From Thermomicrobium sp. CFH 73360 (lineage in GTDB: Bacteria > Chloroflexota > Chloroflexia > Thermomicrobiales > Thermomicrobiaceae), in the NCBI RefSeq assembly GCF_023806465.1, contig NZ_JAMSLS010000002.1, positions 124,001 to 188,000 of the forward strand: DNA of 64,000 nt, written 5' to 3'. Shown here piece after piece: positions 1-9,093 of this stretch; position 1 is the stretch's first letter; the number at the start of each line of letters is the position of its first letter. The translations under genes and the position numbers were made by a program. The notes under the pieces were generated by a model. It saw only the letters and a list, made by a program, of their open reading frames with translations, did not search any database and was not told the origin of the DNA.

Positions 1-726
1 CCGATCACCCGCACCGTCACCGATGCCGCAGTGTCGCTAGCCGCGATCGCTGGTGTTGACGCCCGTGACCCGCGTACCCGCGACCATCCACTCCGCGACC
101 TGCAAGCAGCCGCCGCAGCAGATCGGATCGAGGGACGTATCGGCATCGTGCGCTCCTTCGGCAGTGAAGAGGCGCTCGCCGAGCCGGCAGTGATTCAGGC
201 CACGAACGCCGCTGTTCAGACACTTGCAGACGCTGGAGCAGAACTCGAGTGGATTGATCTCCCCGAACTTAGCCAGCTTCGTATCCTCAGCGCGACGATC
301 TCGCAGCTTGAAGCTGCCGCAGTGCATGCTTCCACGGCACGCGAGCGCTGGTCGCGATATGGCGACTTCTTCCGGCTCCGCCTCATCGGCTGCTTCGCGT
401 ATCCTTCCTGGGCTTATCTTGCTGCCCAGCGACTGGCCAGGCGTGCACGGACGAGCCTCCAACACATCCTCGATGCGCGGCGCCTTCACTTCCTCGCATT
501 GCCCACCGCTCCATCCGTGGCACCACCGCTCGGCCAGTGGTCGCCGCGCGCGAGCTGGTTGACCTCGCCGTTCAATCTCCTCGGCTGGCCGGTTATCAGC
601 GTGCCGGCAGGCCAAGACGACAGTGGACTCCCGATCGGGCTCCAGCTTGTCGCGCGCCCCTGGCGCGAAGACCTGGTGATCACTGCCGCTCGCATTGTCG
701 AACAAGGAGCGAAGATTGGGTCGTGA
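1..726 (+). CDS. Amidase signature family protein, C-terminal part (5' end outside window)
   Basis: The frame is already open at base 1 and reads [18 protein letters not shown], the segment that follows the catalytic core in amidase-signature enzymes (GatA, indoleacetamide hydrolase, general amidases). It ends with the family's usual hydrophobic tail, including [16 protein letters not shown] and GLPIGLQLV near the end. About 241 residues are visible, so the Ser-Ser-Lys catalytic region lies upstream of the window. An ATG-like start at 31 would only be an internal artefact. The enzyme should hydrolyse a carboxamide in the cytoplasm. Substrate cannot be assigned, and a GatA role cannot be excluded although no gatB or gatC is adjacent. 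Confidence 0.85.
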   Translation, partial: PITRTVTDAAVSLAAIAGVDARDPRTRDHPLRDLQAAAAADRIEGRIGIVRSFGSEEALAEPAVIQATNAAVQTLADAGAELEWIDLPELSQLRILSATISQLEAAAVHASTARERWSRYGDFFRLRLIGCFAYPSWAYLAAQRLARRARTSLQHILDARRLHFLALPTAPSVAPPLGQWSPRASWLTSPFNLLGWPVISVPAGQDDSGLPIGLQLVARPWREDLVITAARIVEQGAKIGS

Positions 727-1145
727 CGCAAGAGGCCTCAACATCAGGTGACAACACGAGACCTGCCACAGTCGCTGAAGCCGTTCACGCAGCGAGGCGA
801 GAGCTCCACTGGCTACCGGATCCCAGCCAGAACTTCCCCACCGCATCTCAGCGGCTCAAGCAGCATGTGCAGAACGGGAGCGCCCCAGAAGAGGTGCAAA
901 GGCACAATCCGAATCACCTAGAGAAAGAACGCGCCGAATCACGTGAATACGTACGGCCGTGGATAGCCGCGCCCCTCACTGCCTCCTCACGAGATGAGTT
1001 GGGGTGCGAGAATCACCGGACGCCCTTTCCATTTCCAAGGCTGTGGGTCATACTTCAACCGAGCGGTGCTCTTAGCTCGTCCAGAAGAGGATCGTCTCTT
1101 GGCACCGCTCACCGGTCGGTTCGACGAGGGAAAGGGAGGGTCACA
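727..1145. other. Intergenic stretch before sodA
   Basis: About 420 bases between the amidase stop and the superoxide dismutase start. The sod frame is open upstream through this stretch, but the predicted residues have no family resemblance and the strong ribosome site lies just before 1146. No RNA gene or clear terminator was seen. The sod promoter presumably lies here, but no convincing -35/-10 pair was identified. Confidence 0.5.
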
Positions 1146-1763
1146 ATGCCGTACGAACTCCCACCGCTTCCGTACCCCTACGACGCGCTCGAGCCATACA
1201 TCGACGCTCGCACGATGGAGATCCATCACACAGGGCACCACGGTGCTTATGTACGCAACGTGAACGCCGCACTCGAGAAGCATCCGGAACTCCCGGCAAT
1301 GCCGATCGAGGAGCTTTTGCGTCGCATCAACGAGGTGCCAGAAGACATCCGTACGGCCGTGCGCAATAACGGTGGCGGTCATGCGAACCACACCATCTTC
1401 TGGCAGATCATGGGGCCTAATGCCGGCGGGGAGCCAACCGGTGATCTTGCGCAGGCCATCACCGAGACCTTTGGCAGCTTCCAGCAGTTTAAGGAGCAGT
1501 TCTCCGCTGCTGCCGCTGGTGTGTTCGGCTCTGGATGGGCATGGCTGGTACTGGATCAGAATGGAAAGCTCCAGATCATCACCCGGCCCAATCAGGACAG
1601 CCCATACATGGACAACCTTTATCCGGTGATGGGACTCGACGTCTGGGAGCACGCGTATTATCTCAAGTACCAGAACCGGCGGCCGGAATACATCGCGAAC
1701 TGGTGGAACGTCGTGAACTGGGACGCAGTCGCCCAGCGTTACCGCGAGGGGCTGAAGCGCTAA
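1146..1763 (+). CDS. sodA: Superoxide dismutase (Mn/Fe family)
   Basis: Converts superoxide to oxygen and hydrogen peroxide in the cytoplasm. The 205-residue product has the complete family layout. Metal ligands appear at His27, His82, Asp165 and His169 (the DVWEHAYY signature), with the alpha-hairpin N-terminal domain followed by GSGWAWLV and the NQDSPYM segment. Gln in that last segment and Gly near His82 favour a manganese or cambialistic enzyme, but metal choice is an inference. The start was set at ATG 1146 because GGGAGGG precedes it by about six bases, although the frame stays open far upstream. Apparently monocistronic, with a hairpin just past the stop. Confidence 0.97.
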   Translation: MPYELPPLPYPYDALEPYIDARTMEIHHTGHHGAYVRNVNAALEKHPELPAMPIEELLRRINEVPEDIRTAVRNNGGGHANHTIFWQIMGPNAGGEPTGDLAQAITETFGSFQQFKEQFSAAAAGVFGSGWAWLVLDQNGKLQIITRPNQDSPYMDNLYPVMGLDVWEHAYYLKYQNRRPEYIANWWNVVNWDAVAQRYREGLKR

Positions 1764-1782
1764 ACCGCACCTCCACAGTGAC

Positions 1783-1814
1783 GCGGGCGCCGGGAGCATA
1801 CTCCCGGCGCCCGC
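1783..1814 (+). terminator. GC-rich perfect hairpin after sodA
   Basis: A 14-base-pair perfect stem, GCGGGCGCCGGGAG with its complement, closes a four-base CATA loop 19 bases past the sod stop. There is no T-run on the plus side (only TCTTGCTCT). It also lies just past the stop of the convergent dioxygenase gene, so it may serve both. Confidence 0.7.
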
Positions 1815-1838
1815 ATCTTGCTCTCCCCGGGAGACCGT

Positions 1839-2801
1839 TTATGACTCAACGAGTTCGATTGGTCGCAAGTTTGCTTCGATCTCCGCGCGCAGTGGCTCCA
1901 GGAACGGTGGTAACGAAAGTCTTTCGCCAAGATGCTCAACATCCTCGTCCGTCGTAAAACCTGGACCATCGGTCGCCAATTCGTAGAGTACGCCACCTGG
2001 CTCTCGGAAATAGAGCGAACGGAAGTAATAGCGGTCGATCTGCGGAGTCACTGGTATGCCAGCCCGCGCGATCCGCCCGCGCCAGGCACGATGCGTTGCA
2101 TCGTCCGGCACCCGGAATGCCACGTGATGGACGCCTCCTGCTCCGAGTTGTGCCCGCGGCAGATCCGCACGCTCTTCCACCACGACCACTGTTCCCGGTC
2201 CCCCAGGACCGGTCTCGTAGATTGCCTGACGGAACCCAACAGAGCGCTCTTCTCGTGGCCGGAAGCCGAGGACCTCCGTCAAGACATGTACCGTCGGCTC
2301 GAGAGCCCGGACAACGATCGTCACTCCGAAGATCCCCTTGATCTGGTAGCTTGCTGGCACTGGTGAACGTTCCCAGGGTCGGCCCCCTGGTACACCGCCA
2401 TCAACAACAAGCGCGAGTCGCTGTCCCTCTGGATCGCGGAACAGCAAGGCCTCACACCCCGCATACTCCCCAGGCTCGATCCCAGGAACACTGTGTCGAT
2501 TGAGCCACTCACTCCACCACGCTAGTGCTTCACGGCTGTCAACCCGCAACGCGATGCGGGCGATGTCACCGTGCCCCGGTTGATGTGGCGGAAGATGCGA
2601 CCAGTCGAAGAACGTGACATCCGTCCCTGGACTTCCAACCGCATCGGCATAAAACAGGTGATACGCTGACACATCGTCCTGGTTGACCGTCTTCTTGACA
2701 AGTCGCAGACCGAGTACCCGCGTATAGAAGCGCAAATTCTCGGCCGCTTGTCCAGTGACAGCCGTGACATGATGGATTCCCAACAATGCAAGTTCGTTCA
2801 T
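1839..2801 (-). CDS. Ring-cleaving dioxygenase of the glyoxalase/vicinal oxygen chelate superfamily (MhqO/LinE-like)
   Basis: The protein has about 320 residues and two tandem glyoxalase-type modules. The first begins with GIHHVTAVTG near the N-terminus, and the second carries GGVHHVAF and then GVLYELATDGPGF. The two His positions and the late Glu are the usual ligands for Fe(II) or Mn(II) in type I extradiol dioxygenases. Family members open hydroquinone or catechol-type rings or act on quinone adducts, and MhqO relatives are often controlled by MarR-type regulators. One such regulator lies upstream on the opposite strand. ATG 2801 was chosen because GGGAGGGAGT precedes it and the homologous region begins right after. 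Exact substrate unknown. Confidence 0.88.
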   Translation of the reverse strand: MNELALLGIHHVTAVTGQAAENLRFYTRVLGLRLVKKTVNQDDVSAYHLFYADAVGSPGTDVTFFDWSHLPPHQPGHGDIARIALRVDSREALAWWSEWLNRHSVPGIEPGEYAGCEALLFRDPEGQRLALVVDGGVPGGRPWERSPVPASYQIKGIFGVTIVVRALEPTVHVLTEVLGFRPREERSVGFRQAIYETGPGGPGTVVVVEERADLPRAQLGAGGVHHVAFRVPDDATHRAWRGRIARAGIPVTPQIDRYYFRSLYFREPGGVLYELATDGPGFTTDEDVEHLGERLSLPPFLEPLRAEIEANLRPIELVES

Positions 2802-3534
2802 CTCTGTACTCCCTCCCGGGTAACGACGTATGTCGAGTGTACCGCTCACGCCAGTCGCATGCCGTCCAGTACCCAGCACTACATTGCCCCCTGTTCATGG
2901 CTGTCATGGCGACAGGGGCGAATCAGTCACTCAGTTCCTTGTCCAAAGTGGCATCCCGCTGCTCGCCACACCTGCCCTCGACTGAATCGATGTCAAGGGA
3001 TGCACTCTCCAACCTCCCGGGGGACCATCGCGTCGCTTCGAAGGCAGCGCTCCCTTTCCCACTGCACCGATCGCCATCCGAGCAGCCAGGGAGACACCTC
3101 TCGCGTCGCACCAGAACCAGACGGACACTGTGTTCCCAGCATGCAACAGGCGCTGTATCACGAGCGACGTGTCGTCGATGCAGGCAAGGCAGCCCGGCTC
3201 AAAACCCTCTGCAAGCTCTTCTACGCTCTCTCACCTCGCAGAGTGCCAAACCTTTCAGTATTCTCGCGAGATTGTTTGGTGACCGCCTGCCATCGAGCAG
3301 TGCACCTCATACCGTGAGCTGGTCGCGGCCGCTCATCACGAAGCCGACACCTTCGTGCAGCCTGGGACGACGCATCGTACAATGCCGTTATGGAACCTAG
3401 CCTGATTCGTTTGGGCGCATTTCGGTCATGGTCGCCAAGGAGAATCACCTGCCTAGCACTCGCACCCTGGCGAGCATATGAGTACAATGGCTTCAGCATT
3501 GCTTTCGGATGGTCAGCAAGATGGGATAGAGGGG
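2802..3534. other. Intergenic stretch between divergent dioxygenase and MarR genes
   Basis: About 730 bases. Two overlapping plus-strand open frames of about 190-200 codons cover part of it, but they are rich in Ser, Arg and Pro with no domain-like pattern and no ribosome site. I treat them as chance frames. The TACAAT at 3483-3488 could be a -10 box for the MarR gene. No clear operator palindrome was identified. Confidence 0.45.
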
Positions 3535-4056
3535 ATGGACAAGAAGAATCCTTGCTCACCGATTCCGGTCCGTTCTCGACATCCGGCGGTGCGAGCATGG
3601 ATTTATCTCATGCGCATCGCCTATCGCACCGAGCGGGAGTCCGCCGCACACGCCTACGAGCATGGTCTCACGTTCGCCCAACTCGATGTGATCTTTCACG
3701 TCGGGAAATGTCCCGGCATCACTCAGCAGGAACTTGCGGAGCGGTTGCTCGTGACACCTGGGAATGTCACCCAACTCCTTCAGCGAATGGAGCGTCTTGG
3801 GTTAATCCGCCGTGTCCCTGAAGGACGGGCAAAACGCCTCTACCTGACCGAAAAGGGGCAGGACTATTGCGACCGACTGCTGCCGCGTCAGGAGCAGCTC
3901 CACATCCAGCAGTTCTCGGGCTTGGCGCCAGAAGAACAGGAGCAGCTCCTCCGCTTGCTGATGAAGCTCGATCGCGCGCAGCGGCGAAAAGTTCGCGCGT
4001 TCCGCGAGGCGCAGGAACAGCTCTATCAGGAGCGTTCACACGCCGCAAATGGCTGA
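3535..4056 (+). CDS. MarR-family transcriptional regulator
   Basis: A winged-helix DNA-binding protein of about 173 residues. The segment ITQQELAERLLVTPGNVTQLLQRMERLGLIRR is a textbook MarR recognition helix, and it is followed by the beta-wing RAKRLYLTEKGQ and a C-terminal dimerisation helix. Such proteins usually repress nearby genes and release DNA on binding phenolic ligands or on thiol oxidation. Control of the divergent dioxygenase is plausible but not shown. The frame also opens at 3478, but a possible -10 box (TACAAT, 3483-3488) would place transcription start after that, so ATG 3535 is preferred. The 3' end overlaps the convergent MOSC gene by 31 bases. Confidence 0.88.
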   Translation: MDKKNPCSPIPVRSRHPAVRAWIYLMRIAYRTERESAAHAYEHGLTFAQLDVIFHVGKCPGITQQELAERLLVTPGNVTQLLQRMERLGLIRRVPEGRAKRLYLTEKGQDYCDRLLPRQEQLHIQQFSGLAPEEQEQLLRLLMKLDRAQRRKVRAFREAQEQLYQERSHAANG

Positions 4057-4559
4057 GCGGCTCGCCGCTCAACGAGAATCGGATCACCGGGCTGCACGAT
4101 TCCCGTTCGGAGGACGACCGCGCACACTCCACGCCGCCCGTAGAGCGCCTTAACGAGTTGGGGATGGTACACCCCGACCGTACTACAAGGCTTGTTTTGC
4201 GCTGTCACCTCGAGCACGACCGACGCTCCAATGAGGAGGCGATCACCAGGCTCTAGATCGCTCAGATCCCCCAAACCCTCCACGGTCAGGTTCTCACCCA
4301 GGAAGCCCGGCTCAAGCTGAATTCCGAGCGTCTCATTGACCTCGTCCAACACTTCTTGGGCCACAATGGTGAGTTGACGCGTGTTCGGTTCTGGATCGCC
4401 ACCCTTCTTGTGACGATTTACTGGTCCCGCATGGTAATCCCCAACCACCCCATCCGGGCCGACTTCAATCACCAACCGTCGATACTTCGGCACCCCACCC
4501 TGTGGGCTAGAACAGACCGCTACGACTCGCCCCCGCTTGCCCACTATTGCATCGCTCAT
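4026..4559 (-). CDS. MOSC domain-containing protein
   Basis: A 177-residue MOSC-domain protein (molybdenum cofactor sulfurase C-terminal fold). The characteristic parts are GVVGDYHAG near residue 37, LTIVAQEVLDEV, GFLGENLTVEG, the LEPGDRLLIGASVVLEVT beta region, and the conserved cysteine in NKPCSTVG. MOSC proteins bind molybdopterin cofactors or carry sulfur on that cysteine, and stand-alone members include YiiM and YuaD types. The start codon overlaps the stop of the upstream kinase gene (TGA/ATG sharing bases), so it is probably translated from the same message. The C-terminal end overlaps the MarR gene on the other strand. Confidence 0.88.
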   Translation of the reverse strand: MSDAIVGKRGRVVAVCSSPQGGVPKYRRLVIEVGPDGVVGDYHAGPVNRHKKGGDPEPNTRQLTIVAQEVLDEVNETLGIQLEPGFLGENLTVEGLGDLSDLEPGDRLLIGASVVLEVTAQNKPCSTVGVYHPQLVKALYGRRGVCAVVLRTGIVQPGDPILVERRAAQPFAACERS

Positions 4560-6049
4560 TGTGCTCTTCCCCTCCTCCCAAGTCTGTTGAGTGCCTCCTC
4601 CAAGGCTGTCATTGCTTCACTCATCGCACGATAGATCTCTGTCACCTCGCCGCGCGGCTCGACCCGTCGCCAATCCGTCACATCTGCCCGTGCGAGCTCG
4701 TCGAGTGATCGCCCGGTGACCCGCGCCAGCGCGACGAGCGCTGCCCCCCGCAATGACGCTTCCGGATCTGGTGCGAGCACAAGAGTGTGTCCCACCGCGT
4801 CAGCCACAATCTGCGTCCAACCCGGTGTTCCGAGTAACGCATTTCCGCTCGCAATGAACACGTCAATTCCTGGCTGAATGCGCAGGAGAAGATCAACGAC
4901 GGTCGCGATACGGCAGGCGATCGCCTCGAGCGCAGCACGGAGGATCGTAATGCCATCATGCCCGAGCCGTAATCCAGTCAGCGTTGCGACCGCGTCTACT
5001 GGCCAACGTGGACTTCGCTCCCCGGCAATCGTCGGCACCCAGAGGAGTCCGCTCGCACCAGGCTGCTGTTGGCCAACGAGTTCCCAGAGCTCGGGCTCAG
5101 GAGGAAGGACAAATCGACGGCGGATCCAGTCGACAAGATCACCCCCTTCGCTCAGGGCACCACCAGCAAGGACGAATTCGCTGTCCAATCGGTAGAGCCA
5201 GGTACCCCAGGGCGGTTCGACTGGACGACCACGCCAGAGGACACGCACGGCGCTGGACGTCCCAATCATGATTGTGGCGCGATCAATCCCAATGCCAGCG
5301 CTCCCAACGTTGCTGCACGCACCGTCACCCCACGCCGGGTACCATAACGCCCTGGCGAAGCGTGGCCACCGCTTCCGAAACCGTTCGCTGAGCTCCTGTG
5401 GGGCGTCGTTGATCCGCGGCAACTGCGCCGGATCGATACCAACTCGCTCAGCCGTTTCGTCGTCCCAGGCGAGTCGATGCGTATCGAAAAGCCCTGTCCC
5501 AGACGCCATGGAGAGAGAGGTACACAGGTCACCTGTCCATCGCGCCAGCAAGAAATCGGGGAAGGCGCACCACCACCGGGTCGCGCGCCAGCACTCTGGC
5601 TTTGCTTCCCGTAACCAGGCAAGGCGTGCCACGGGATAACTTGGGTGCAGATAGGCACCGGTTCGGCGATGGTGAGCCTGTGCATCGAGGTCGCGTCGCA
5701 GGCGCTTCGCAACATCGCACGCACGTGTGTCCGCCCACATGGTAACGGAGGTCGTTGGACGCCCCTGTTCATCGATCCCCATGAGGCTGTGCCAGAAGCA
5801 ACTGATCCCGACCGCCGCAACTTGTCCGGTCGCTTTCGCCTGTACGATATCGAGGAGTTCCTCGATCCGCTCTGCGAAGAGGAGGGGATCGAGTTCCGCG
5901 CGCCCGTCCGGCCCCGTCTCCAAGCGATACGCAACCCGGCTCAGTGTTCCCTCAATCAGCTGCCCAGTTCCGTCGAACAGTCCAGCTCGGGCAGAGGAAC
6001 TTCCAATATCCAGTGCGAGCACGGAAAATCCAGCGTCCGCAGCCTGCAC
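4556..6049 (-). CDS. FGGY-family carbohydrate kinase (gluconokinase/xylulokinase-like)
   Basis: A 497-residue sugar kinase of the FGGY (hexokinase/actin-like ATPase) fold. The phosphate-1 loop LALDIGSSSARAGLFD starts near residue 11. ISCFWHSLMGID, VTMWADTRA and the second-lobe segments GDGACSNVGSAG and GTSSAVRVLW follow, and LAGGALSEGGDLVDW and VFIASGNALLGTPGW complete the ATP side. Gluconate or a pentulose is the probable substrate, but I cannot choose between them. Start is GTG 6049, preceded by GAGGGGTGA. It sits six bases after folK and overlaps the MOSC start, so it shares the folate-gene message without an evident pathway link. Confidence 0.9.
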   Translation of the reverse strand: MQAADAGFSVLALDIGSSSARAGLFDGTGQLIEGTLSRVAYRLETGPDGRAELDPLLFAERIEELLDIVQAKATGQVAAVGISCFWHSLMGIDEQGRPTTSVTMWADTRACDVAKRLRRDLDAQAHHRRTGAYLHPSYPVARLAWLREAKPECWRATRWWCAFPDFLLARWTGDLCTSLSMASGTGLFDTHRLAWDDETAERVGIDPAQLPRINDAPQELSERFRKRWPRFARALWYPAWGDGACSNVGSAGIGIDRATIMIGTSSAVRVLWRGRPVEPPWGTWLYRLDSEFVLAGGALSEGGDLVDWIRRRFVLPPEPELWELVGQQQPGASGLLWVPTIAGERSPRWPVDAVATLTGLRLGHDGITILRAALEAIACRIATVVDLLLRIQPGIDVFIASGNALLGTPGWTQIVADAVGHTLVLAPDPEASLRGAALVALARVTGRSLDELARADVTDWRRVEPRGEVTEIYRAMSEAMTALEEALNRLGRRGRAQ

Positions 6050-6055
6050 GGCTGC

Positions 6056-6562
6056 TCACCCCTCGTTCACCCACTCTGGGCCTGCAAGACGACGTACTGC
6101 TGTCGCTCGTTCGCCGAGTGCTTCCATGAGCACGCGCAACGGAACCTCAAACTGGGGATGAATCAGGTCAGGAGCCAGCTCCACCAGCGGGACAAGCACG
6201 AACGACCGCTCGTGCAGCCGCGGGTGAGGCACAACGAGTTCTTCACTCGCCATGACAACCGCATCATAGAGGAGCAGGTCGAGATCAAGCGTCCGTGGGG
6301 CATTTGGGAACAACCGTTGTCGCCCCGCCGCACGCTCGATCTCCAGGAGACGATGCAAAAGCTCTTGCGGCTCGAGCGCTGTCTCCAGGATCACCACCGC
6401 ATTCAAAAACCACGGTTGATCACGATAACCGACTGGCTCGGTCTCATACAGCGATGAGACCGCCGTGACCTGGCCCAAGGTGCGCAGCTGCCCCACGGCT
6501 GTACGGAGTGTCGCCCACCGATCACCAAGATTACTCCCGAGCCCGATGTAGGCTGTCACCAT
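6056..6562 (-). CDS. folK: 6-hydroxymethyl-7,8-dihydropterin pyrophosphokinase
   Basis: Transfers pyrophosphate from ATP to 6-hydroxymethyl-7,8-dihydropterin, the step before dihydropteroate synthase. The 168 residues begin with AYIGLGSNLGDR, followed by SSLYETEPVGYRDQPWFLNAV, the ERAAGRQR loop and APRTLDLDLLLYD with the magnesium-binding Asp pair, then VVPHPRLHERSFVLVPL. All are folK hallmarks. Its start overlaps the end of folP by seven bases, giving the compact folB-folP-folK order. Confidence 0.97.
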   Translation of the reverse strand: MVTAYIGLGSNLGDRWATLRTAVGQLRTLGQVTAVSSLYETEPVGYRDQPWFLNAVVILETALEPQELLHRLLEIERAAGRQRLFPNAPRTLDLDLLLYDAVVMASEELVVPHPRLHERSFVLVPLVELAPDLIHPQFEVPLRVLMEALGERATAVRRLAGPEWVNEG

Positions 6563-7407
6563 GTCCCACGCACCACAGCATCGGTCATGCGCACCACCCG
6601 CACCATCTCACGGACATCGTGCACCCGGACGATGTCGGCACCGTTCGCAATGGAGAGTGCGATCGTCGCTGCCGTGCCCTCTAACCGATCCTCAGGAGGC
6701 GTCCCGAGTACGTACCCGATTGTCCGTTTGCGTGACGTGCCCACGAGGATAGGACGCCCAAGAACCGTCAAGTCGCGCAAACGGCGGAGCAGGAGCAAAT
6801 TGAGTTCCGGCTCCTTCCCGAAGCCGAAGCCAGGATCAATGATGATGTGCTCCCAGCGCACCCCAGCCACAAGAGCTCGCTCGATCCGGATCGCCAGATC
6901 CCGGATCAGGCGCGGAACGAGTTCGTCCGCCCGTTGAATCTCCAGGTCGTGCATGATGACCACCGGTACACCAGCTCGCGCCGCGACAGCGAGCATATCC
7001 GGATCGCCTGCCAGACCGCGTACATCGTTGATCATCGTTGCCCCGGCTAACAGCGCTGCCTCTGCGACGACTGCCTTGTTGGTATCAACGGAGATCGGGA
7101 CATCAGGCAATGCTTCGCGGATCGCTCGGATCGCTGGGATGACGCGCCGGAGCTCCTCTTCGGCCGGTACCGGAATGTGTCCCGGACGGGTCGACTCCCC
7201 TCCCACGTCCAGGATATCGGCACCAGCCTCGACCATCGCCCGAGCTCGGCGGACGACTTCGTCCAGGCGATCGATCAGACCGTCACCGCTGAACGAATCC
7301 GGAGTCACATTGATGATCCCCATAACGAATGTCCGACGTCCCCAGGGCCACTGATCAAACGGTGGGGCATCGACGCGTGGCACCTCCACGGTTGTATTCA
7401 CCATCAC
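6556..7407 (-). CDS. folP: Dihydropteroate synthase
   Basis: Joins p-aminobenzoate to the pterin pyrophosphate to make dihydropteroate, the sulfonamide target. The TIM-barrel protein of 283 residues contains GIINVTPDSFSGDG near residue 30, DVGGESTRPG, SVDTNKAVVAEAAL, the INDVRG strand, IIIDPGFGFGKEPELNL and VGTSRKRTIG. These form the pterin and pABA pockets. A 30-base gap separates it from folB upstream, and it overlaps folK downstream. Confidence 0.97.
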   Translation of the reverse strand: MMVNTTVEVPRVDAPPFDQWPWGRRTFVMGIINVTPDSFSGDGLIDRLDEVVRRARAMVEAGADILDVGGESTRPGHIPVPAEEELRRVIPAIRAIREALPDVPISVDTNKAVVAEAALLAGATMINDVRGLAGDPDMLAVAARAGVPVVIMHDLEIQRADELVPRLIRDLAIRIERALVAGVRWEHIIIDPGFGFGKEPELNLLLLRRLRDLTVLGRPILVGTSRKRTIGYVLGTPPEDRLEGTAATIALSIANGADIVRVHDVREMVRVVRMTDAVVRGTW

Positions 7408-7437
7408 ACGACCTCCGCCGCATCGCTACCAGATGAC

Positions 7438-7812
7438 CTATTCGCCTGCTCGCTCACGTCGAATCTCCACCCCGACACGCTCTAAGACGGCACCGGCGAT
7501 CGGGGGAGACAGTTTCCAGACGCGCACCAGGACGGCGCGGATCGCTGGATAGTCCAGGAGCACTCGCTCAGCAATCGCCTCGGCGACCGTCTCTAGGAGC
7601 TGACGCGCTTCCCCTTCGACGATCGCTTTCACGGTATGGTACAGCGCACCGTAGTTGACCGTCGTTCCGAGCACATCGCTCTGCCCAGCACGAGCCAGGT
7701 CGAGTTCGACCTCCAGATCGACAGCAAACCGCTGACCAAGACGGCGCTCTTCTGGATGCACGCCGTGGTATGCATAGAACTGCATGCCACAGAGCAAAAT
7801 TCGATCACTCAT
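7438..7812 (-). CDS. folB: Dihydroneopterin aldolase
   Basis: Cleaves 7,8-dihydroneopterin to 6-hydroxymethyl-dihydropterin and glycolaldehyde, feeding folK. The 124-residue product has the small T-fold typical of the family. FYAYHGVHPEERRLGQRF at the N-terminus contains the substrate-binding region, VNYGALYHTVKAIVEGE lies in the middle, and LETVAEAIAERVL precedes the final strand. The start directly abuts the stop of the upstream membrane protein gene, consistent with co-transcription. Confidence 0.95.
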   Translation of the reverse strand: MSDRILLCGMQFYAYHGVHPEERRLGQRFAVDLEVELDLARAGQSDVLGTTVNYGALYHTVKAIVEGEARQLLETVAEAIAERVLLDYPAIRAVLVRVWKLSPPIAGAVLERVGVEIRRERAGE

Positions 7813-9093
7813 TCACCGCTCCTCAGTCGACTCGTGCGTACTTGCACGCGGTTTTTGCTCCTCCGGCAACTCAAGAGATGACGTCTGTGACGCTGGAGCA
7901 GAGGACATTGCGGCGACCGCCGTACGCTTCGGGAGACCGATCCCGGAGAACGCCGTCCAGACCATTCCCAGCCCCAGGAGCCCAACAACAAGACTCCACC
8001 AGAAAGTCCAGCCGAATGGGATGGGCAGCATGCGGAAGAGCAACACGACCGTTGTCCCCACGAGCATTATCAGCCAGAGCGTTAACCGCCGCTCAGCGCG
8101 CAGCGCTGGGAATGGCAGCAGTTGGACAAGTGCGATACCGACAAGAACTTGACTCAAATAGAGCACCGCGATGTAGAACCCAAGCACGAAGAGCGCAGCA
8201 GGCAGGCCAACCACGGTGACAGCCAGAACGATCGCCAGGATCGGCACCCCAACCAGCAGGCCGACTCCCCAAAGCAGGCTTGCAAGCGGCGCAACGCGCA
8301 ATGTCTCGGCCACACGCGCTGTCTGACGTGGCAAGGCAAGCACGAGGAGCGTTCCAACAACAAGCGCCCAGGCGAGCCGCAAAAGAACCGTCCCGATCCA
8401 CTCCAACGCCCGACGCGCAAAGCTCTCACGCTCGCGCTGTTCAGCTCCGGGAGTCGGTGTGTACTCCTGCGGTCCAGCGATACGTGCACCCGGTGCGATA
8501 CTGGCGGGCTGCGGCGCGCGATAGCGCAGTGCACCACGCACGTCTGCATGATCACGCAGCTCAACCCGATCAGCCTCGATGTCGATGTCCCCCTCGATCT
8601 GTCCGTTCACAATAAGTGTCCCCACCGTTCCCTTGACTGATCCACGCACCGTGCCATCGATCGTGACCGTACCCGCCCCGATGATCGCCACATCGTGCCC
8701 GATTGTCGCCGTCCGTCCGACGGTCACCGACCCCGCGCCAAGCACCGCGAGATCCCATCCCACGGGTGCCGTGACGTCGATCTCCCCACCGGCCACGCGC
8801 ACGCTGCCAGCGACCGGTCCGGTGACGCGGATGGTTCCAGCTGCTGCCGTGACGTCACCGCCGACGCGCCCACTCACAATGACGGTGGAGCCGGCAGCGA
8901 AGACATCCCGGGTTACCTCACCACCAATCTCGATGGTATTCCCTGCAGCGTAGAGATCGTCGTTGAGTCGCTCGCTGGCTCCAATAACCACTGATGAACC
9001 AGCGAGCAACTCGGCCGCCACCACCCGCCCTGGGAGTACCGCGACGATCGTCACCAACACCAGAGCAATCCAAAATCCTACAGACTTTCGCAT
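7813..9093 (-). CDS. Secreted bactofilin-like beta-helix domain fused to a multi-pass membrane region
   Basis: A 426-residue protein with an N-terminal signal segment (hydrophobic stretch ending VVAAELLAG near residue 28). Residues about 30-200 are made of short repeats of the GGEVTRDVFAAG/SGRVGGDVTAAAG kind, matching the polymer-forming bactofilin-like right-handed beta helix. After a Pro-rich linker, residues about 235-385 form four or more membrane helices, followed by a polar tail. It is probably an envelope protein that displays the beta-helix outside the membrane. Its place at the head of the folate gene run looks like shared transcription rather than shared function. Not a canonical cytosolic bactofilin. 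Confidence 0.75.
   Translation of the reverse strand: MRKSVGFWIALVLVTIVAVLPGRVVAAELLAGSSVVIGASERLNDDLYAAGNTIEIGGEVTRDVFAAGSTVIVSGRVGGDVTAAAGTIRVTGPVAGSVRVAGGEIDVTAPVGWDLAVLGAGSVTVGRTATIGHDVAIIGAGTVTIDGTVRGSVKGTVGTLIVNGQIEGDIDIEADRVELRDHADVRGALRYRAPQPASIAPGARIAGPQEYTPTPGAEQRERESFARRALEWIGTVLLRLAWALVVGTLLVLALPRQTARVAETLRVAPLASLLWGVGLLVGVPILAIVLAVTVVGLPAALFVLGFYIAVLYLSQVLVGIALVQLLPFPALRAERRLTLWLIMLVGTTVVLLFRMLPIPFGWTFWWSLVVGLLGLGMVWTAFSGIGLPKRTAVAAMSSAPASQTSSLELPEEQKPRASTHESTEER

Noticed and set aside
2748-3400. Overlapping plus-strand frames of 189 and 204 codons
   Set aside because: Ser/Arg/Pro-rich chance composition, no ribosome site, partly antisense to the dioxygenase start.
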